A DNA stretch of 9,178 bases. Source: Deltaproteobacteria bacterium (GTDB taxonomy: Bacteria; Desulfobacterota_B; Binatia; Bin18). Where the stretch lies: contig JAAXHF010000004.1 of NCBI GenBank assembly GCA_012271025.1, positions 1 to 9,178 on the forward strand. The letters run 5' to 3'. The first letter of the stretch is position 1, and every line of letters begins with the position of its first letter. Positions 1-6,233 of this stretch are shown here, one piece after another. The position numbers and the translations under genes are program-made. The notes below the pieces were generated by a model. It saw nothing but the letters and a program-made list of their open reading frames with translations, had not been told where the DNA came from and made no database searches.

Positions 1-1283
1 AGAATACGCGAGGCGGTCAGGGCGTGGAGATCGACCCGCTCATGAAACGCCCGCAGCATGGTCTCATCGTCGGCCAGGGCGGCGGCGATGCGCAGCTCAA
101 TCTGGGAGTAATCGGCTCGAATCAGCGCCCGGTCCGGGGCGGCTCGGAAGCAGGCGCGAAAGGCCGCAGCTTTTGGGATCTGCTGGATATTTGGTCCGCC
201 ACAGCTCATCCGGCCGGTTGCCGCCCCGTTTTGAAAATACACCGGATAGACCCGTCCGGTTTGGGGGTCACACGAGGAATCAATGACCGCCCGGCCGTAG
301 GTATTGACCCGCTTGGCGGTCTCCTTGTAGGCGAGCAGCAGACGCGCCAGCGGATGATCGACCTTTTTCAGGCTGGCGGCCCGGGTGTTGGGCAGGCTGA
401 TGCCGCAGTCGTGGAACAGCTGCCTGACCTGCTGGTGCGAGAGCCAGTTGACCACCCTGCCCTGACCGGCAAGCGTGGTGTCGAGCCGGTGTTTCAGGTC
501 GGCCAAACGGGCTTCATCGTCCAGGGTGCGCGCCAGCCAGCGCTCGGCGTCAAAGCCCATGCCCTGCATTTCCAGCCAGGCCAAGCCCTTGATGCAGCCG
601 AACTCGATATCCGCAGCCCGTTCCAGGCCGGCGGCTTTGAGTTCGCCCTGCAGGCCGGTGTACAGCGGCCACAGCACGGCCACATCGCGGGCCGCGTAGG
701 CGCGCTGGGCCTCAGACAGCTCGGCCTGTGTCCAGTCGCTGGCGCGGACCGTTTTGGGCAGGCCGAGGTCGAGCTGGCGGGCTACCACGTCTTCCAGGCC
801 ATGGCCGGTGCGCAGTCCGGCCGTCAGCAACTGGCTGGCCAGCATGGTGTCAAACAGGCGCTGCGGCCAGGGGAGTCCGGCGCTGACCAGGAACTTCAGG
901 TCAAACTTGGCGTTGTGGAAAATCCACATCCGGTCGGTTTCAAACACCGGCGCCAGGGCTTGGGGAGGCAGGGCGTAGGCGTCAAACAGGTAGACCTGCT
1001 CGGGCGTGGCCAGCTGGATCAGCCGCAGCGCGTCTTTTCGGCAGTCCAGGCCGCTTGTTTCAGTATCGCAGGCCAGAGCAGGCGCGGCCAGGAGCTGCGG
1101 CAGGAGGCGGGTGAGCTGGCTGAGGCTGGAGACGTAGGTATAGGCCGGCGTCGGACACGGGGGACGCGGCTCGCTGCGTGATTGGTGGTCAGCGTCCTCC
1201 CTGAAGACGCACCGCTCCCCGGTTTGCTGGTCAAACTCTTCGGGGAACAGCACGCCCTGCTGCTGAGATGGCTCGACCGCCAT
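1..1283 (-). CDS. DNA polymerase family A with 3'-5' exonuclease domain, C-terminus cut by window edge
   Basis: Replicative or repair DNA polymerase with proofreading; the first 427 residues are visible and the reading frame leaves the window. The DEDDy exonuclease is complete: DTETSGLD with D73 and E75, FHNAKFD with N124 and D128, and YAARD with Y196 and D200. The polymerase part begins after about residue 230 and shows TGRMSCGGPNIQQIP (R358, the O-helix-side TGR motif of Pol I) and motif A DYSQIELR with catalytic D391, then a VDLH segment. Motifs B and C would lie beyond position 1. Only about 70 residues precede the exonuclease, so the 5'-nuclease (FEN) domain of classical PolA is absent. 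This is the exonuclease-polymerase layout seen in some phage and bacterial proteins. The start at 1283 is the only ATG near the head of the frame, and its first base overlaps the last base of the upstream hydrolase stop (TGATG), implying translational coupling. The family is certain. Whether this is the cell's main PolA or an accessory enzyme is not visible. Confidence 0.93.
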   Translation of the reverse strand, partial: MAVEPSQQQGVLFPEEFDQQTGERCVFREDADHQSRSEPRPPCPTPAYTYVSSLSQLTRLLPQLLAAPALACDTETSGLDCRKDALRLIQLATPEQVYLFDAYALPPQALAPVFETDRMWIFHNAKFDLKFLVSAGLPWPQRLFDTMLASQLLTAGLRTGHGLEDVVARQLDLGLPKTVRASDWTQAELSEAQRAYAARDVAVLWPLYTGLQGELKAAGLERAADIEFGCIKGLAWLEMQGMGFDAERWLARTLDDEARLADLKHRLDTTLAGQGRVVNWLSHQQVRQLFHDCGISLPNTRAASLKKVDHPLARLLLAYKETAKRVNTYGRAVIDSSCDPQTGRVYPVYFQNGAATGRMSCGGPNIQQIPKAAAFRACFRAAPDRALIRADYSQIELRIAAALADDETMLRAFHERVDLHALTASRI

Positions 1284-2107
1284 CAGGCCGCCCGGCCGTC
1301 CCGCTCGCCCTTCAGAAAAGCGCTCATACACTCGTAGGCGCGCGGGTCTTGCACGAAGAACAGGTGCCCGCCCTCAAACAGTTCGAGTTGAGCCGAGGCG
1401 ATCTGGCCCAGCATGGCCCGTTGATTGCTGACCTGGGCAATGCCGTCGTAGCGACCGGCGGCGATCAACACCGGCATACGCAGTGACGGCAGCCGGTCAT
1501 AGGTATCGTGAGCCTTGCGGGCCTCGATCTGGCGGCGGGCGCCCATGGCGTGGCCCGGCTCGTCGGCTCCGATACGCAGGCCGGCCAGCATCTCATCGAC
1601 CAGCGCCTGGAATTCGGTCGGATTGGCCGCCTGCCAAGCCGCGTCACGACGCGTGTCAACCAACTCCACCACCCGCTGCGCCCAGTCTTCGAGCGTGAGG
1701 CCGGCGAGTTCATGCAGAGGGTAGGACGCGCCGCCCCGTCCGCCGCTGCTGGTACAGGTCAGGATCAGGCGCTCGACCCGCTGCCCATAGCGCAGGGCAA
1801 ACTCCTGGGCGACCATGCCGCCGAACGACACCCCCATGACCATGCAGCGCTCCCAGCCCAGCGCGTCGAGCAGGGCGTTGGCGTCATCGGCATAGTTGGC
1901 CATGGTATACGGCACATCGGGTTTGTCGGTTTGGCCCAGGCCGCGCTGATCGTAGGCCAGCACCTCGCAGTGCTGGCTGAACGGCGCGTCAAAGGCGTTG
2001 GGCGAGCGCCGCAGATCTCCGCCGGTGCCGCTGATGAACAGCAGCCGCGGTCCGCTGCCCCGGGTTTCATAGTACATGTGCAGATCACGAACGGCGATGA
2101 ATGGCAT
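1283..2107 (-). CDS. alpha/beta fold hydrolase
   Basis: A soluble 274-residue alpha/beta hydrolase, the usual length for the family. The nucleophile elbow is GVSFGG with S94, the acid is D221 in GRYDGI, and the base is H248 in EGGHLF, giving a complete Ser-Asp-His triad in the right order and spacing. SGTGG at 26-30 is the oxyanion-hole loop, and YDQRGLGQTDKP at 52-63 is the typical strand-4 region. The overall look is that of PcaD/MhpC-type lactonases and C-C bond hydrolases, but the substrate cannot be read. The start at 2107 is chosen because GGGGA precedes it by five bases and MPFIAV is the expected beta-strand start. A longer in-frame GTG at 2197 has no support. The gene is co-transcribed with the polymerase gene and diverges from a VOC/extradiol-like gene, so a ring-cleavage product hydrolase is an attractive but unproven guess. 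Confidence 0.9.
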   Translation of the reverse strand: MPFIAVRDLHMYYETRGSGPRLLFISGTGGDLRRSPNAFDAPFSQHCEVLAYDQRGLGQTDKPDVPYTMANYADDANALLDALGWERCMVMGVSFGGMVAQEFALRYGQRVERLILTCTSSGGRGGASYPLHELAGLTLEDWAQRVVELVDTRRDAAWQAANPTEFQALVDEMLAGLRIGADEPGHAMGARRQIEARKAHDTYDRLPSLRMPVLIAAGRYDGIAQVSNQRAMLGQIASAQLELFEGGHLFFVQDPRAYECMSAFLKGERDGRAA

Positions 2108-2180
2108 ACGCGTCCCCCAGTGTGGTTTCCCTTTCCCTAGCACGGGGCGGTTTGTCGGCTCAAGCCGAATCAGGCTTTGC

Positions 2181-2219
2181 AGGGAAAACGTGTTCACCCG
2201 ATGACGACACGTTTCCTCT
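2181..2219. repeat. inverted repeat, copy 1 (spacer 13)
   Basis: The left arm AGGGAAAACGTGT (2181-2193) pairs with the right arm ACACGTTTCCTCT (2207-2219) at 11 of 13 positions. The right arm lies inside an 18-base segment (2203-2220) that recurs exactly at 5444-5461. It sits 49-87 bases before the VOC start and 74-112 bases before the hydrolase start, a position that suits an operator. It could also be a dispersed REP-like element. Confidence 0.7.
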
Positions 2220-2254
2220 TTACAGACTCACCGGCCGGCTGCTAGTCAGAGGAC

Positions 2255-2261
2255 AAGGAGG
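2255..2261 (+). promoter_or_regulatory. ribosome binding site deciding the VOC start
   Basis: AAGGAGG with a seven-base gap to ATG 2269. It fixes this ATG rather than the in-frame start further upstream, which would translate the inverted repeat. Confidence 0.85.
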
Positions 2262-2268
2262 GGAAACC

Positions 2269-2721
2269 ATGCTGCGTCCTAAAAAAGTCGGCCATGTGGT
2301 CTTGAAAGCGCGCGATCTGGATTGTCTCGAAGAGTTCTATACCCAAGTCCTGGGCTTTGAGGTCGTCACCCGGCTCAGCCGCCCCAAGGGGGTGTTCTTC
2401 AGCCTGGGCGAGCAGCACCACGATCTGGCGGTGCTGGAAGTTCCGGCCGAGGCCACGCCGGTGCACGACGAGCAGGTCGGCCTCCACCACGTCGCCCTGC
2501 AGGTCGAAGACTTCGACGCTCTCAAAGCCTTTTATCAGGCCCTCAAGCAGCGTCGGGCCGAGATCACCGGCACCATCGACCACGGCATCACCAAAAGTGT
2601 GTATTTTCGGGACCCCGAGGGCAACCAGTTCGAGCTGTACTGTGACGAGGGCGAGGATGGGCTGGGGCGCCTCAGACGGGGCGAAGCCAACGCCTTCACC
2701 CCGCTCGACCTGGAATCCTAA
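2269..2721 (+). CDS. VOC-family protein, single-module extradiol dioxygenase-like
   Basis: A 150-residue vicinal-oxygen-chelate protein made of two beta-alpha-beta-beta-beta repeats (about 5-60 and 70-125). Candidate metal ligands are H9, H74 and E122. Their spacings (65 and 48) closely match the His-His-Glu triad of the catalytic domain of type I extradiol dioxygenases such as BphC. The stretch from I103 to E122 (DHGITKSVYFRDPEGNQFE) fits the classical extradiol ring-cleavage signature, with H105 where the second-sphere histidine is expected; H50/H51 could be the other active-site histidine. The protein corresponds to the catalytic module alone, lacking the extra N-terminal module of the two-domain enzymes. 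A glyoxalase or other VOC activity is possible (E57 falls at the glyoxalase ligand position). The start is set by AAGGAGG. Its stop overlaps the macrodomain stop tail to tail. The family is certain and the reaction inferred. Confidence 0.9.
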   Translation: MLRPKKVGHVVLKARDLDCLEEFYTQVLGFEVVTRLSRPKGVFFSLGEQHHDLAVLEVPAEATPVHDEQVGLHHVALQVEDFDALKAFYQALKQRRAEITGTIDHGITKSVYFRDPEGNQFELYCDEGEDGLGRLRRGEANAFTPLDLES

Positions 2722-3263
2722 AAGGCCTGGTGGCGGACAAAAACCGCAGCGTCCTGCTCGGCGAAAAACACCAGCCGGACTTCGTTGAGAGACGTATCCT
2801 CGGCCAGAAAATCGGCAATGGCGCGCGAGGCCACGCCCGCAGCCTCCTCGCGCGGATAGCCGTACACGCCGGTTGAGATGGCGGGAAAGGCGATGGAGCT
2901 GAGGCCGTGCTGCACGGCCAGGGCCAGCGCATTGCGGTAACACGCCGCCAACAGTTCGGCCGCCCGCTCACCCTCGGCGCTCTTGACCGGTCCAACCGTA
3001 TGAATCACAAAGCGCGCCGCCAGACGACCACCAGAGGTGATGACGGCCTGCCCGGTCGGCAGGCCGTCGGGGTAGGACACCCGCCGAATCTCCTGGCAGG
3101 CGGCCAGAATGTCGGGACCGCCGGCCCGATGGATGGCGCCGTCCACCCCACCCCCGCCCAGCAGGCTGGCGTTGGCGGCGTTCACAATCGCATCGACCCG
3201 TTGTTGAGTGATATCGCCGACCAGCACCCGAACCCGACCGCTTAAAAATGCCTGTTCGTCCAT
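2718..3263 (-). CDS. macrodomain protein, O-acetyl-ADP-ribose deacetylase type
   Basis: A 181-residue single macrodomain, very close in motif content to E. coli YmdB. It would hydrolyse O-acetyl-ADP-ribose or remove ADP-ribose from proteins in the cytoplasm. Visible motifs are GDIT (16-19), the VDAIVNAANASLLGGGGVDG block (23-42) with N31 and D41 at the places of the YmdB catalytic N25 and D35, HTVGPV (88-93), and STGVYGYP (130-137), which cradles the distal ribose and phosphates. All key residues are present. The start at 3263 is chosen because macrodomains begin a few residues before the first strand. A GGAGG lies about 15 bases upstream, rather far, so initiation may be weak. An in-frame GTG at 3353 would add 30 unlike residues. 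It stands alone rather than with sirtuin or ADP-ribosyltransferase genes. Confidence 0.92.
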   Translation of the reverse strand: MDEQAFLSGRVRVLVGDITQQRVDAIVNAANASLLGGGGVDGAIHRAGGPDILAACQEIRRVSYPDGLPTGQAVITSGGRLAARFVIHTVGPVKSAEGERAAELLAACYRNALALAVQHGLSSIAFPAISTGVYGYPREEAAGVASRAIADFLAEDTSLNEVRLVFFAEQDAAVFVRHQAF

Positions 3264-3362
3264 GGCTGTCTTCTCTGGCCTCCGTTGTACGCCTTCGGGC
3301 TCCAGGATCAAGCCGCATTGCCTGGCGGGTACTGGCCTAGTTCGTCCCCGCACAGCCTGATT

Positions 3363-3620
3363 TCAATCGGCGTCACCACAGACCGAGCGGGTATCGCCGC
3401 GGTCCGTACCATAGGCTGCTGCGAACCGCGCCCCTTTGACTTCCACTTCCACTCGGTCGGCGTCGCACACCCACCCGGAGATGATGTCGATGCCTGTTTT
3501 GGTCGCATTCGGTCCAGGATTCTCCAGTGTTCCTCTGGTGGTCGCCCATCCGGGCGTTGTAGTGATCGGTGGGCGCGTTGACCCGTCCCGGATTCCACTT
3601 TGTTCCATCCAAGCTGCCAT
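3363..3620 (-). pseudogene. fragment of a secreted/cell-surface-type domain, truncated
   Basis: An 85-codon frame. Its second half (about residues 31-85) reads as a domain core: TLENPGP, then IISGWVCDADRVEVEV, then AAYGTDRGDTRSVCGDAD, ending at TGA exactly after GDAD. From memory, similar SGWVC...VCGDADNG modules recur in longer extracellular proteins of some bacteria, where the text continues beyond GDAD into further beta strands; those are missing here. The two cysteines (WVC and SVC) are preserved. There is no signal peptide, and the first 30 residues look non-native. The frame opens 2 bases after the stop of the 56-residue gene. It continues with no further stop into the macrodomain frame after the TGA. 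It is most likely a decayed or rearranged remnant; a genuine short gene cannot be excluded. Confidence 0.5.
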
Positions 3621-3633
3621 TCTTAGGCAGCTT
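3611..3633. repeat. perfect 8-bp stem-loop at a gene junction
   Basis: AAGCTGCC (3611-3618), a 7-base loop (3619-3625) and GGCAGCTT (3626-3633). The TAA of the 56-residue gene is in the loop and the ATG of the downstream fragment starts at the loop edge. No T-run follows on either strand, so it is not a standard intrinsic terminator. It may limit read-through or downstream translation, or be chance. Confidence 0.45.
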
Positions 3634-3793
3634 TCTCCTTCTGCTTTGATTGCTGTTGCTGCCCAGCCCCCAGCTCCTTATGCAAAGCCCGAGCTTGTTC
3701 TTTATAGAACGTGATTCGCTCGTCCCATGTTTTGTCTTTCAGCTCCTGATAATGTGCATCACGAATGCTTCGGGTCATCTTCACCGCTTTCAT
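3623..3793 (-). CDS. small charged helical protein, 56 residues, unknown function
   Basis: A real small gene by its signals: AAGGAG at 3800-3805, six bases before ATG 3793, and a coherent hydrophilic product. It begins MKAVKMTRSIRDAHYQELKD, continues with WDERITFYKEQARALHKELG, and ends in a Gln/Lys-rich tail (QQQQSKQKEKAA). The pattern of alternating charges suggests two helices and no membrane segment or signal. The style (xxIRDxHYE...ERIxFYxxxA) reminds me of short antitoxin-like proteins, but no toxin partner is adjacent on the same strand, so that is only a hint. It diverges from a 35-residue membrane protein gene 141 bases away. Base composition is visibly richer in A/T than in the flanking genes. 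Confidence 0.7.
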   Translation of the reverse strand: MKAVKMTRSIRDAHYQELKDKTWDERITFYKEQARALHKELGAGQQQQSKQKEKAA

Positions 3794-3934
3794 CTTCGTC
3801 TCCTTCTCCTGTCCCTGGAAAGATGTACCTTTTCTGGCTGCGATGACCAGAGTTTGATGAAAGAGGAGAAACAGGGACGGATCAAGTATTATTCGGATCG
3901 AACTGCTGATGAAAGAACTTGGGAGGCCCGAGGA
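3794..3934. promoter_or_regulatory. divergent region between two small genes
   Basis: A 141-base intergenic spacer, A/T-richer than its surroundings. TATTAT at 3887-3892, 43 bases before the plus-strand ATG, resembles a -10 box, but no fitting -35 was found. Promoters are expected here from the gene layout rather than seen. Confidence 0.35.
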
Positions 3935-4042
3935 ATGAATGCGTACGAAATTATTGGCTTTGCTGGGCTCCTCATGGTTGCAGGAATGATCATTTACATC
4001 GTCTGGCAGGTCGTCAGAGATGCCGGGCGACCTTCCTCGTAG
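3935..4042 (+). CDS. 35-residue single-pass membrane protein
   Basis: A short gene missed by length cut-offs. GGGAGG at 3921-3926 lies eight bases before ATG 3935. The product starts MNAYE, has one strongly hydrophobic stretch from I6 to V27 (IIGFAGLL...IIYIVWQVV), and ends in a short tail RDAGRPSS. The positive charges (R28, R32) follow the membrane segment, favouring an N-out, C-in orientation. It could be a small membrane regulator or type I toxin-like peptide; no antisense RNA was identified. Its stop is 14 bases from the convergent DUF1329-like stop. Support is the ribosome binding site, the clean TM segment and the lack of any other gene in the patch. Confidence 0.6.
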   Translation: MNAYEIIGFAGLLMVAGMIIYIVWQVVRDAGRPSS

Positions 4043-4056
4043 GGATTGCGCCCACC

Positions 4057-5490
4057 TCAATCCACCGGCACGTCCGCCTGGGCGAACTCCTCCTCTTCGC
4101 CAAACACGATCCTCCCGGCCGCATTCTGGGCCCGAATGCGGGCTTCCAGAGCGGCCGGCAGCTGGAAGCTGCGCGCCTCGGGAAACTTGTCCCGGTATAG
4201 ATGCGGTCGCAGAAAAAACTCATCGGGCGAGCTGATTGCGGCCTGGGTTTTGAGCGGTTCTGGGAACCAGCCGCGGCGCATGAAGTCGGGATTGAAAAAC
4301 ACGTCCAGGTCTTTTTGAGACCAGGTTTTGACGTTCATTGCGTCATGGACGCTGTAGCCGTAGAAATCCTCTCGGACATCCCACCACACGGCGATCAGGT
4401 TGTGATAGCCCCGGTCGCCCAGGTCTGGATTCATGATCGTGGCGACCCGCTCGTCAATGAACAGCAGCTCACCGTCGGGGCTGTGGACCTCGGTCCGCAG
4501 GGGATAAAACAGGTGCTGATCCAGCCAGTAGATGACCCTGCCGGCGTAATAGTCGGGTAGCCAGTCAGCCTTGGGCCGGGCTTCGACCACATAGGTCGAG
4601 ACGCTGCCGTCAGGGTTGTAGTGGGCGTAGTCCTCGCCCATGAGTTTGAGATCTTTTGCCGCCACATCGGTAAACACGCCGCCCGGGGAGGCCAGGGTGA
4701 TGGTCTGACGGGTAACCGGAAAGCGTATGGTCTCGTGCAGGACATCGGTGCCCAGCAAGCGCCAGCTGAACTCCCAGGCGTCGCGGCCGACCGAGTCGTC
4801 ATAGGTCAGCGGCCAGCCGATCATTCTTTCCTCGCGCAGGGGTTGGGGGAAACGCCGGACGCGGCGCAGGGTCGGAGAATAGCCGAACAGGTCGGCCTTT
4901 TTGCGTTGCTCCTTATCGGTCCGGTAGCTGATGAACAGCAGCTGGTTGCCGTGATTCTCCGGCGGCATCAGGTCCTGGGTGAGCCAGCGGGAAAACAGTT
5001 CGCCGGGCGGGGCGGTCAGATGGCCGAGCAGGCCGGCCGGCTCCCGGTAGTGGACCAGCACGATGACCTTGATATTGGACAGATAGCCGCTGGGCGTCAC
5101 CACTCCGCCGTCTTCAATCTGGACACAGTTCCAGCGCGGCATATGCGGAAATTCCATGGACCGGAAACCCATCTCCTCGGCCGTGTAGGGCGCCTCAAAC
5201 GGATAGGCTTCGGCCGGCAGATACGGAATGGTCGCGTCCCGCGGGGTGTCGGTCGCAAAATCAACCCGCTCCAACTCTTCTTCGGACAGCTCCGAGACGA
5301 GCCGCCAGGTTCTGGGGTCGTTTGACGGGGATTCGGCCAACGCCGGGACACTGCTGATGAGGAGCCCAAGGGCAAGCAGCAGGGCGAAAGAGCAAGGCGC
5401 AGAACAAGGAGAGAGGAAACGTGCCAAGCTTTTCATACGGAGGGACGACACGTTTCCTCTTCGGATAATACGAGGACGGCTGGGCGACAT
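4057..5490 (-). CDS. secreted DUF1329-like protein
   Basis: A 477-residue exported protein. From the chosen start, an Arg-rich n-region is followed by a hydrophobic core (about 35-48) and cleavage after ALA at 50-52. No lipobox cysteine follows, so a soluble periplasmic or outer-membrane-associated product is expected. The central block with YSPTLRRVRRFPQP (204-217), the WEFSWRLLG segment near 240 and the late YYAGRVIYWLDQ...DGELL region match the order seen in DUF1329 (LolA/LppX-like fold) proteins. The usual N-terminal DUF1329 opening (LTPLGAE...) is not seen, so this is a divergent member. These proteins are often near transport or hydrocarbon-related genes; the role is unknown. The start at 5490 is chosen for AGGAG five bases upstream. 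ATG 5436 would give a more standard signal peptide but has no ribosome binding site. It lies 72 bases downstream of the YbaK-like gene, probably in the same transcript. Confidence 0.75.
   Translation of the reverse strand: MSPSRPRIIRRGNVSSLRMKSLARFLSPCSAPCSFALLLALGLLISSVPALAESPSNDPRTWRLVSELSEEELERVDFATDTPRDATIPYLPAEAYPFEAPYTAEEMGFRSMEFPHMPRWNCVQIEDGGVVTPSGYLSNIKVIVLVHYREPAGLLGHLTAPPGELFSRWLTQDLMPPENHGNQLLFISYRTDKEQRKKADLFGYSPTLRRVRRFPQPLREERMIGWPLTYDDSVGRDAWEFSWRLLGTDVLHETIRFPVTRQTITLASPGGVFTDVAAKDLKLMGEDYAHYNPDGSVSTYVVEARPKADWLPDYYAGRVIYWLDQHLFYPLRTEVHSPDGELLFIDERVATIMNPDLGDRGYHNLIAVWWDVREDFYGYSVHDAMNVKTWSQKDLDVFFNPDFMRRGWFPEPLKTQAAISSPDEFFLRPHLYRDKFPEARSFQLPAALEARIRAQNAAGRIVFGEEEEFAQADVPVD
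5412..5460. repeat. inverted repeat, copy 2 (spacer 25)
   Basis: AGAGGAAACGTG (5412-5423) and CACGTTTCCTCT (5449-5460) are perfectly complementary over 12 bases. The right arm lies in the 18-base segment 5444-5461 that is identical to 2203-2220. Both arms lie inside the 5' coding part of the DUF1329-like gene, and ATG 5436 is in the spacer. The longer spacer than in copy 1 argues against a simple fixed-spacing operator. Confidence 0.75.
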
Positions 5491-5495
5491 GCTGA

Positions 5496-5500
5496 CTCCT
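5496..5500 (-). promoter_or_regulatory. ribosome binding site deciding the DUF1329-like start
   Basis: AGGAG on the minus strand, five bases before ATG 5490. It favours this start over ATG 5436, which is preceded by pyrimidine-rich sequence. Confidence 0.7.
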
Positions 5501-5562
5501 GTGTGTGGGATTGTTCGAGCAGTCCACTGTATAGCGCCGGGTCCTGGCCGACAAGCCACGGT

Positions 5563-6057
5563 CTAACGACGCTCGATTGCCAGGTCTGGCACGATTTCGG
5601 CGTCCAGGCGGGAAAACACCGCCGGGCGGATCTTGATTTTGGTATCCCGGCCACCGCCGCCCAACACCACCCAGTCCAGCCCCATGATCCGCTCGTCCAC
5701 GTACAGCGGCCACTCGGCCGGCAGCGAAAACGGCGTCACCCCGCCGACCTGCATGCCGGTGGCGGCGTGCATCTCCTCGGCGGTCGCAAATGAGGCTTTT
5801 GACACCCTCATCAGCTTGCGCACCCGCTTGTTCACGTCCAGCTGGGTGTGGGCCAGGACCACACAGGCGGCGAACCGCTTGGGCTCTTTCTTGGAAGCGA
5901 CAATAATCGTGTTGCCCGACTCGTGCAGGGCATAGCCGTACTTCTGACAGAACACGACCGTCTCGGCATCGGCCGGGTCAATGCGAATCAGCTCATAGGC
6001 CACGCCGAGCTGCTCCACCGCGCGGATCACATCTTGATTTGGCATGAGGACTTCCAT
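5563..6057 (-). CDS. YbaK/EbsC-family aminoacyl-tRNA editing domain protein
   Basis: A cytoplasmic 164-residue stand-alone editing domain. The family hydrolyses mischarged aminoacyl-tRNAs (Cys-tRNA-Pro, Ala-tRNA-Pro and relatives). Visible family marks are the NTIIVASKKEPKRFAACVV strands (49-67), the VNKRVRKLMRVSKASFATAEE segment (75-95) with conserved lysines, GMQVGGVTPFSLP (101-113) with the substrate-pocket GGVTPF, VDERIMGLD (120-128) and the GGGGRDTKI turn. The protein is full length. Start 6057 has GGAG four bases upstream; ATG 6045, four codons inside, has GGAAG five bases upstream and is an equally possible start. Which tRNA it edits cannot be told. It is followed at 72 bases by the DUF1329-like gene and diverges from the PHP-ATPase gene. 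Confidence 0.9.
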   Translation of the reverse strand: MEVLMPNQDVIRAVEQLGVAYELIRIDPADAETVVFCQKYGYALHESGNTIIVASKKEPKRFAACVVLAHTQLDVNKRVRKLMRVSKASFATAEEMHAATGMQVGGVTPFSLPAEWPLYVDERIMGLDWVVLGGGGRDTKIKIRPAVFSRLDAEIVPDLAIERR

Positions 6058-6233
6058 TTCTCTCCGAATACGGCACTCGACCGCTCCATATATCAGCATC
6101 CCGAGTGACAACGGAATACCTGGGTTGACCGTGCTCAGAGCAATGATACACCAAATCAATCTGAAGACCACGTTCTGGTGAGGGAGCGTAGGTCACGCCT
6201 CCCGAAGCAAACCGAGCGAGCCGAGGCACAAGC
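6058..6233. promoter_or_regulatory. divergent region between YbaK-like and PHP-ATPase genes
   Basis: These 176 bases should contain both promoters. TTGACC at 6125-6130 resembles a -35 box for the plus-strand gene, but no good -10 lies 16-18 bases after it. TATATG on the minus strand near 6090 is a weak -10 candidate for the YbaK-like gene. GAGG at 6223-6226 is the ribosome binding site of the PHP-ATPase. Confidence 0.4.

Larger units (their letters stand above)
2108..2268. promoter_or_regulatory. divergent intergenic region between hydrolase and VOC genes
   Basis: These 161 bases separate two divergent starts and must hold promoters for both. No convincing -35/-10 pair was found. The region does hold a 12-base palindrome, CGGCTCAAGCCG, at 2156-2167 and one copy of the longer inverted repeat listed separately (2181-2219). 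Either could be an operator; that is inference. Confidence 0.5.

Noticed and set aside
24..1181. Long plus-strand open frame opposite the polymerase gene
   Set aside because: The minus strand gives clear exonuclease and polymerase motifs throughout, while the plus-strand product is low-complexity Gln/Gly-rich text with no domain; it is an antisense artefact of high GC.
1508..2140. Plus-strand open frame opposite the hydrolase
   Set aside because: The minus strand encodes a complete Ser-Asp-His hydrolase here; the opposite frame shows no recognisable domain.
3264..3362. Possible N-terminal extension of the macrodomain gene from GTG 3353
   Set aside because: No ribosome binding site at the GTG, and the added residues do not resemble the family; ATG 3263 gives the standard length.
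4621..5325. Plus-strand open frame opposite the DUF1329-like gene
   Set aside because: No ribosome binding site or domain; the minus-strand frame has a signal peptide and family features.
6125..6150. Promoter-like TTGACC upstream of the PHP-ATPase
   Set aside because: No acceptable -10 hexamer at 16-18 bases, so it is not called as a defined promoter.
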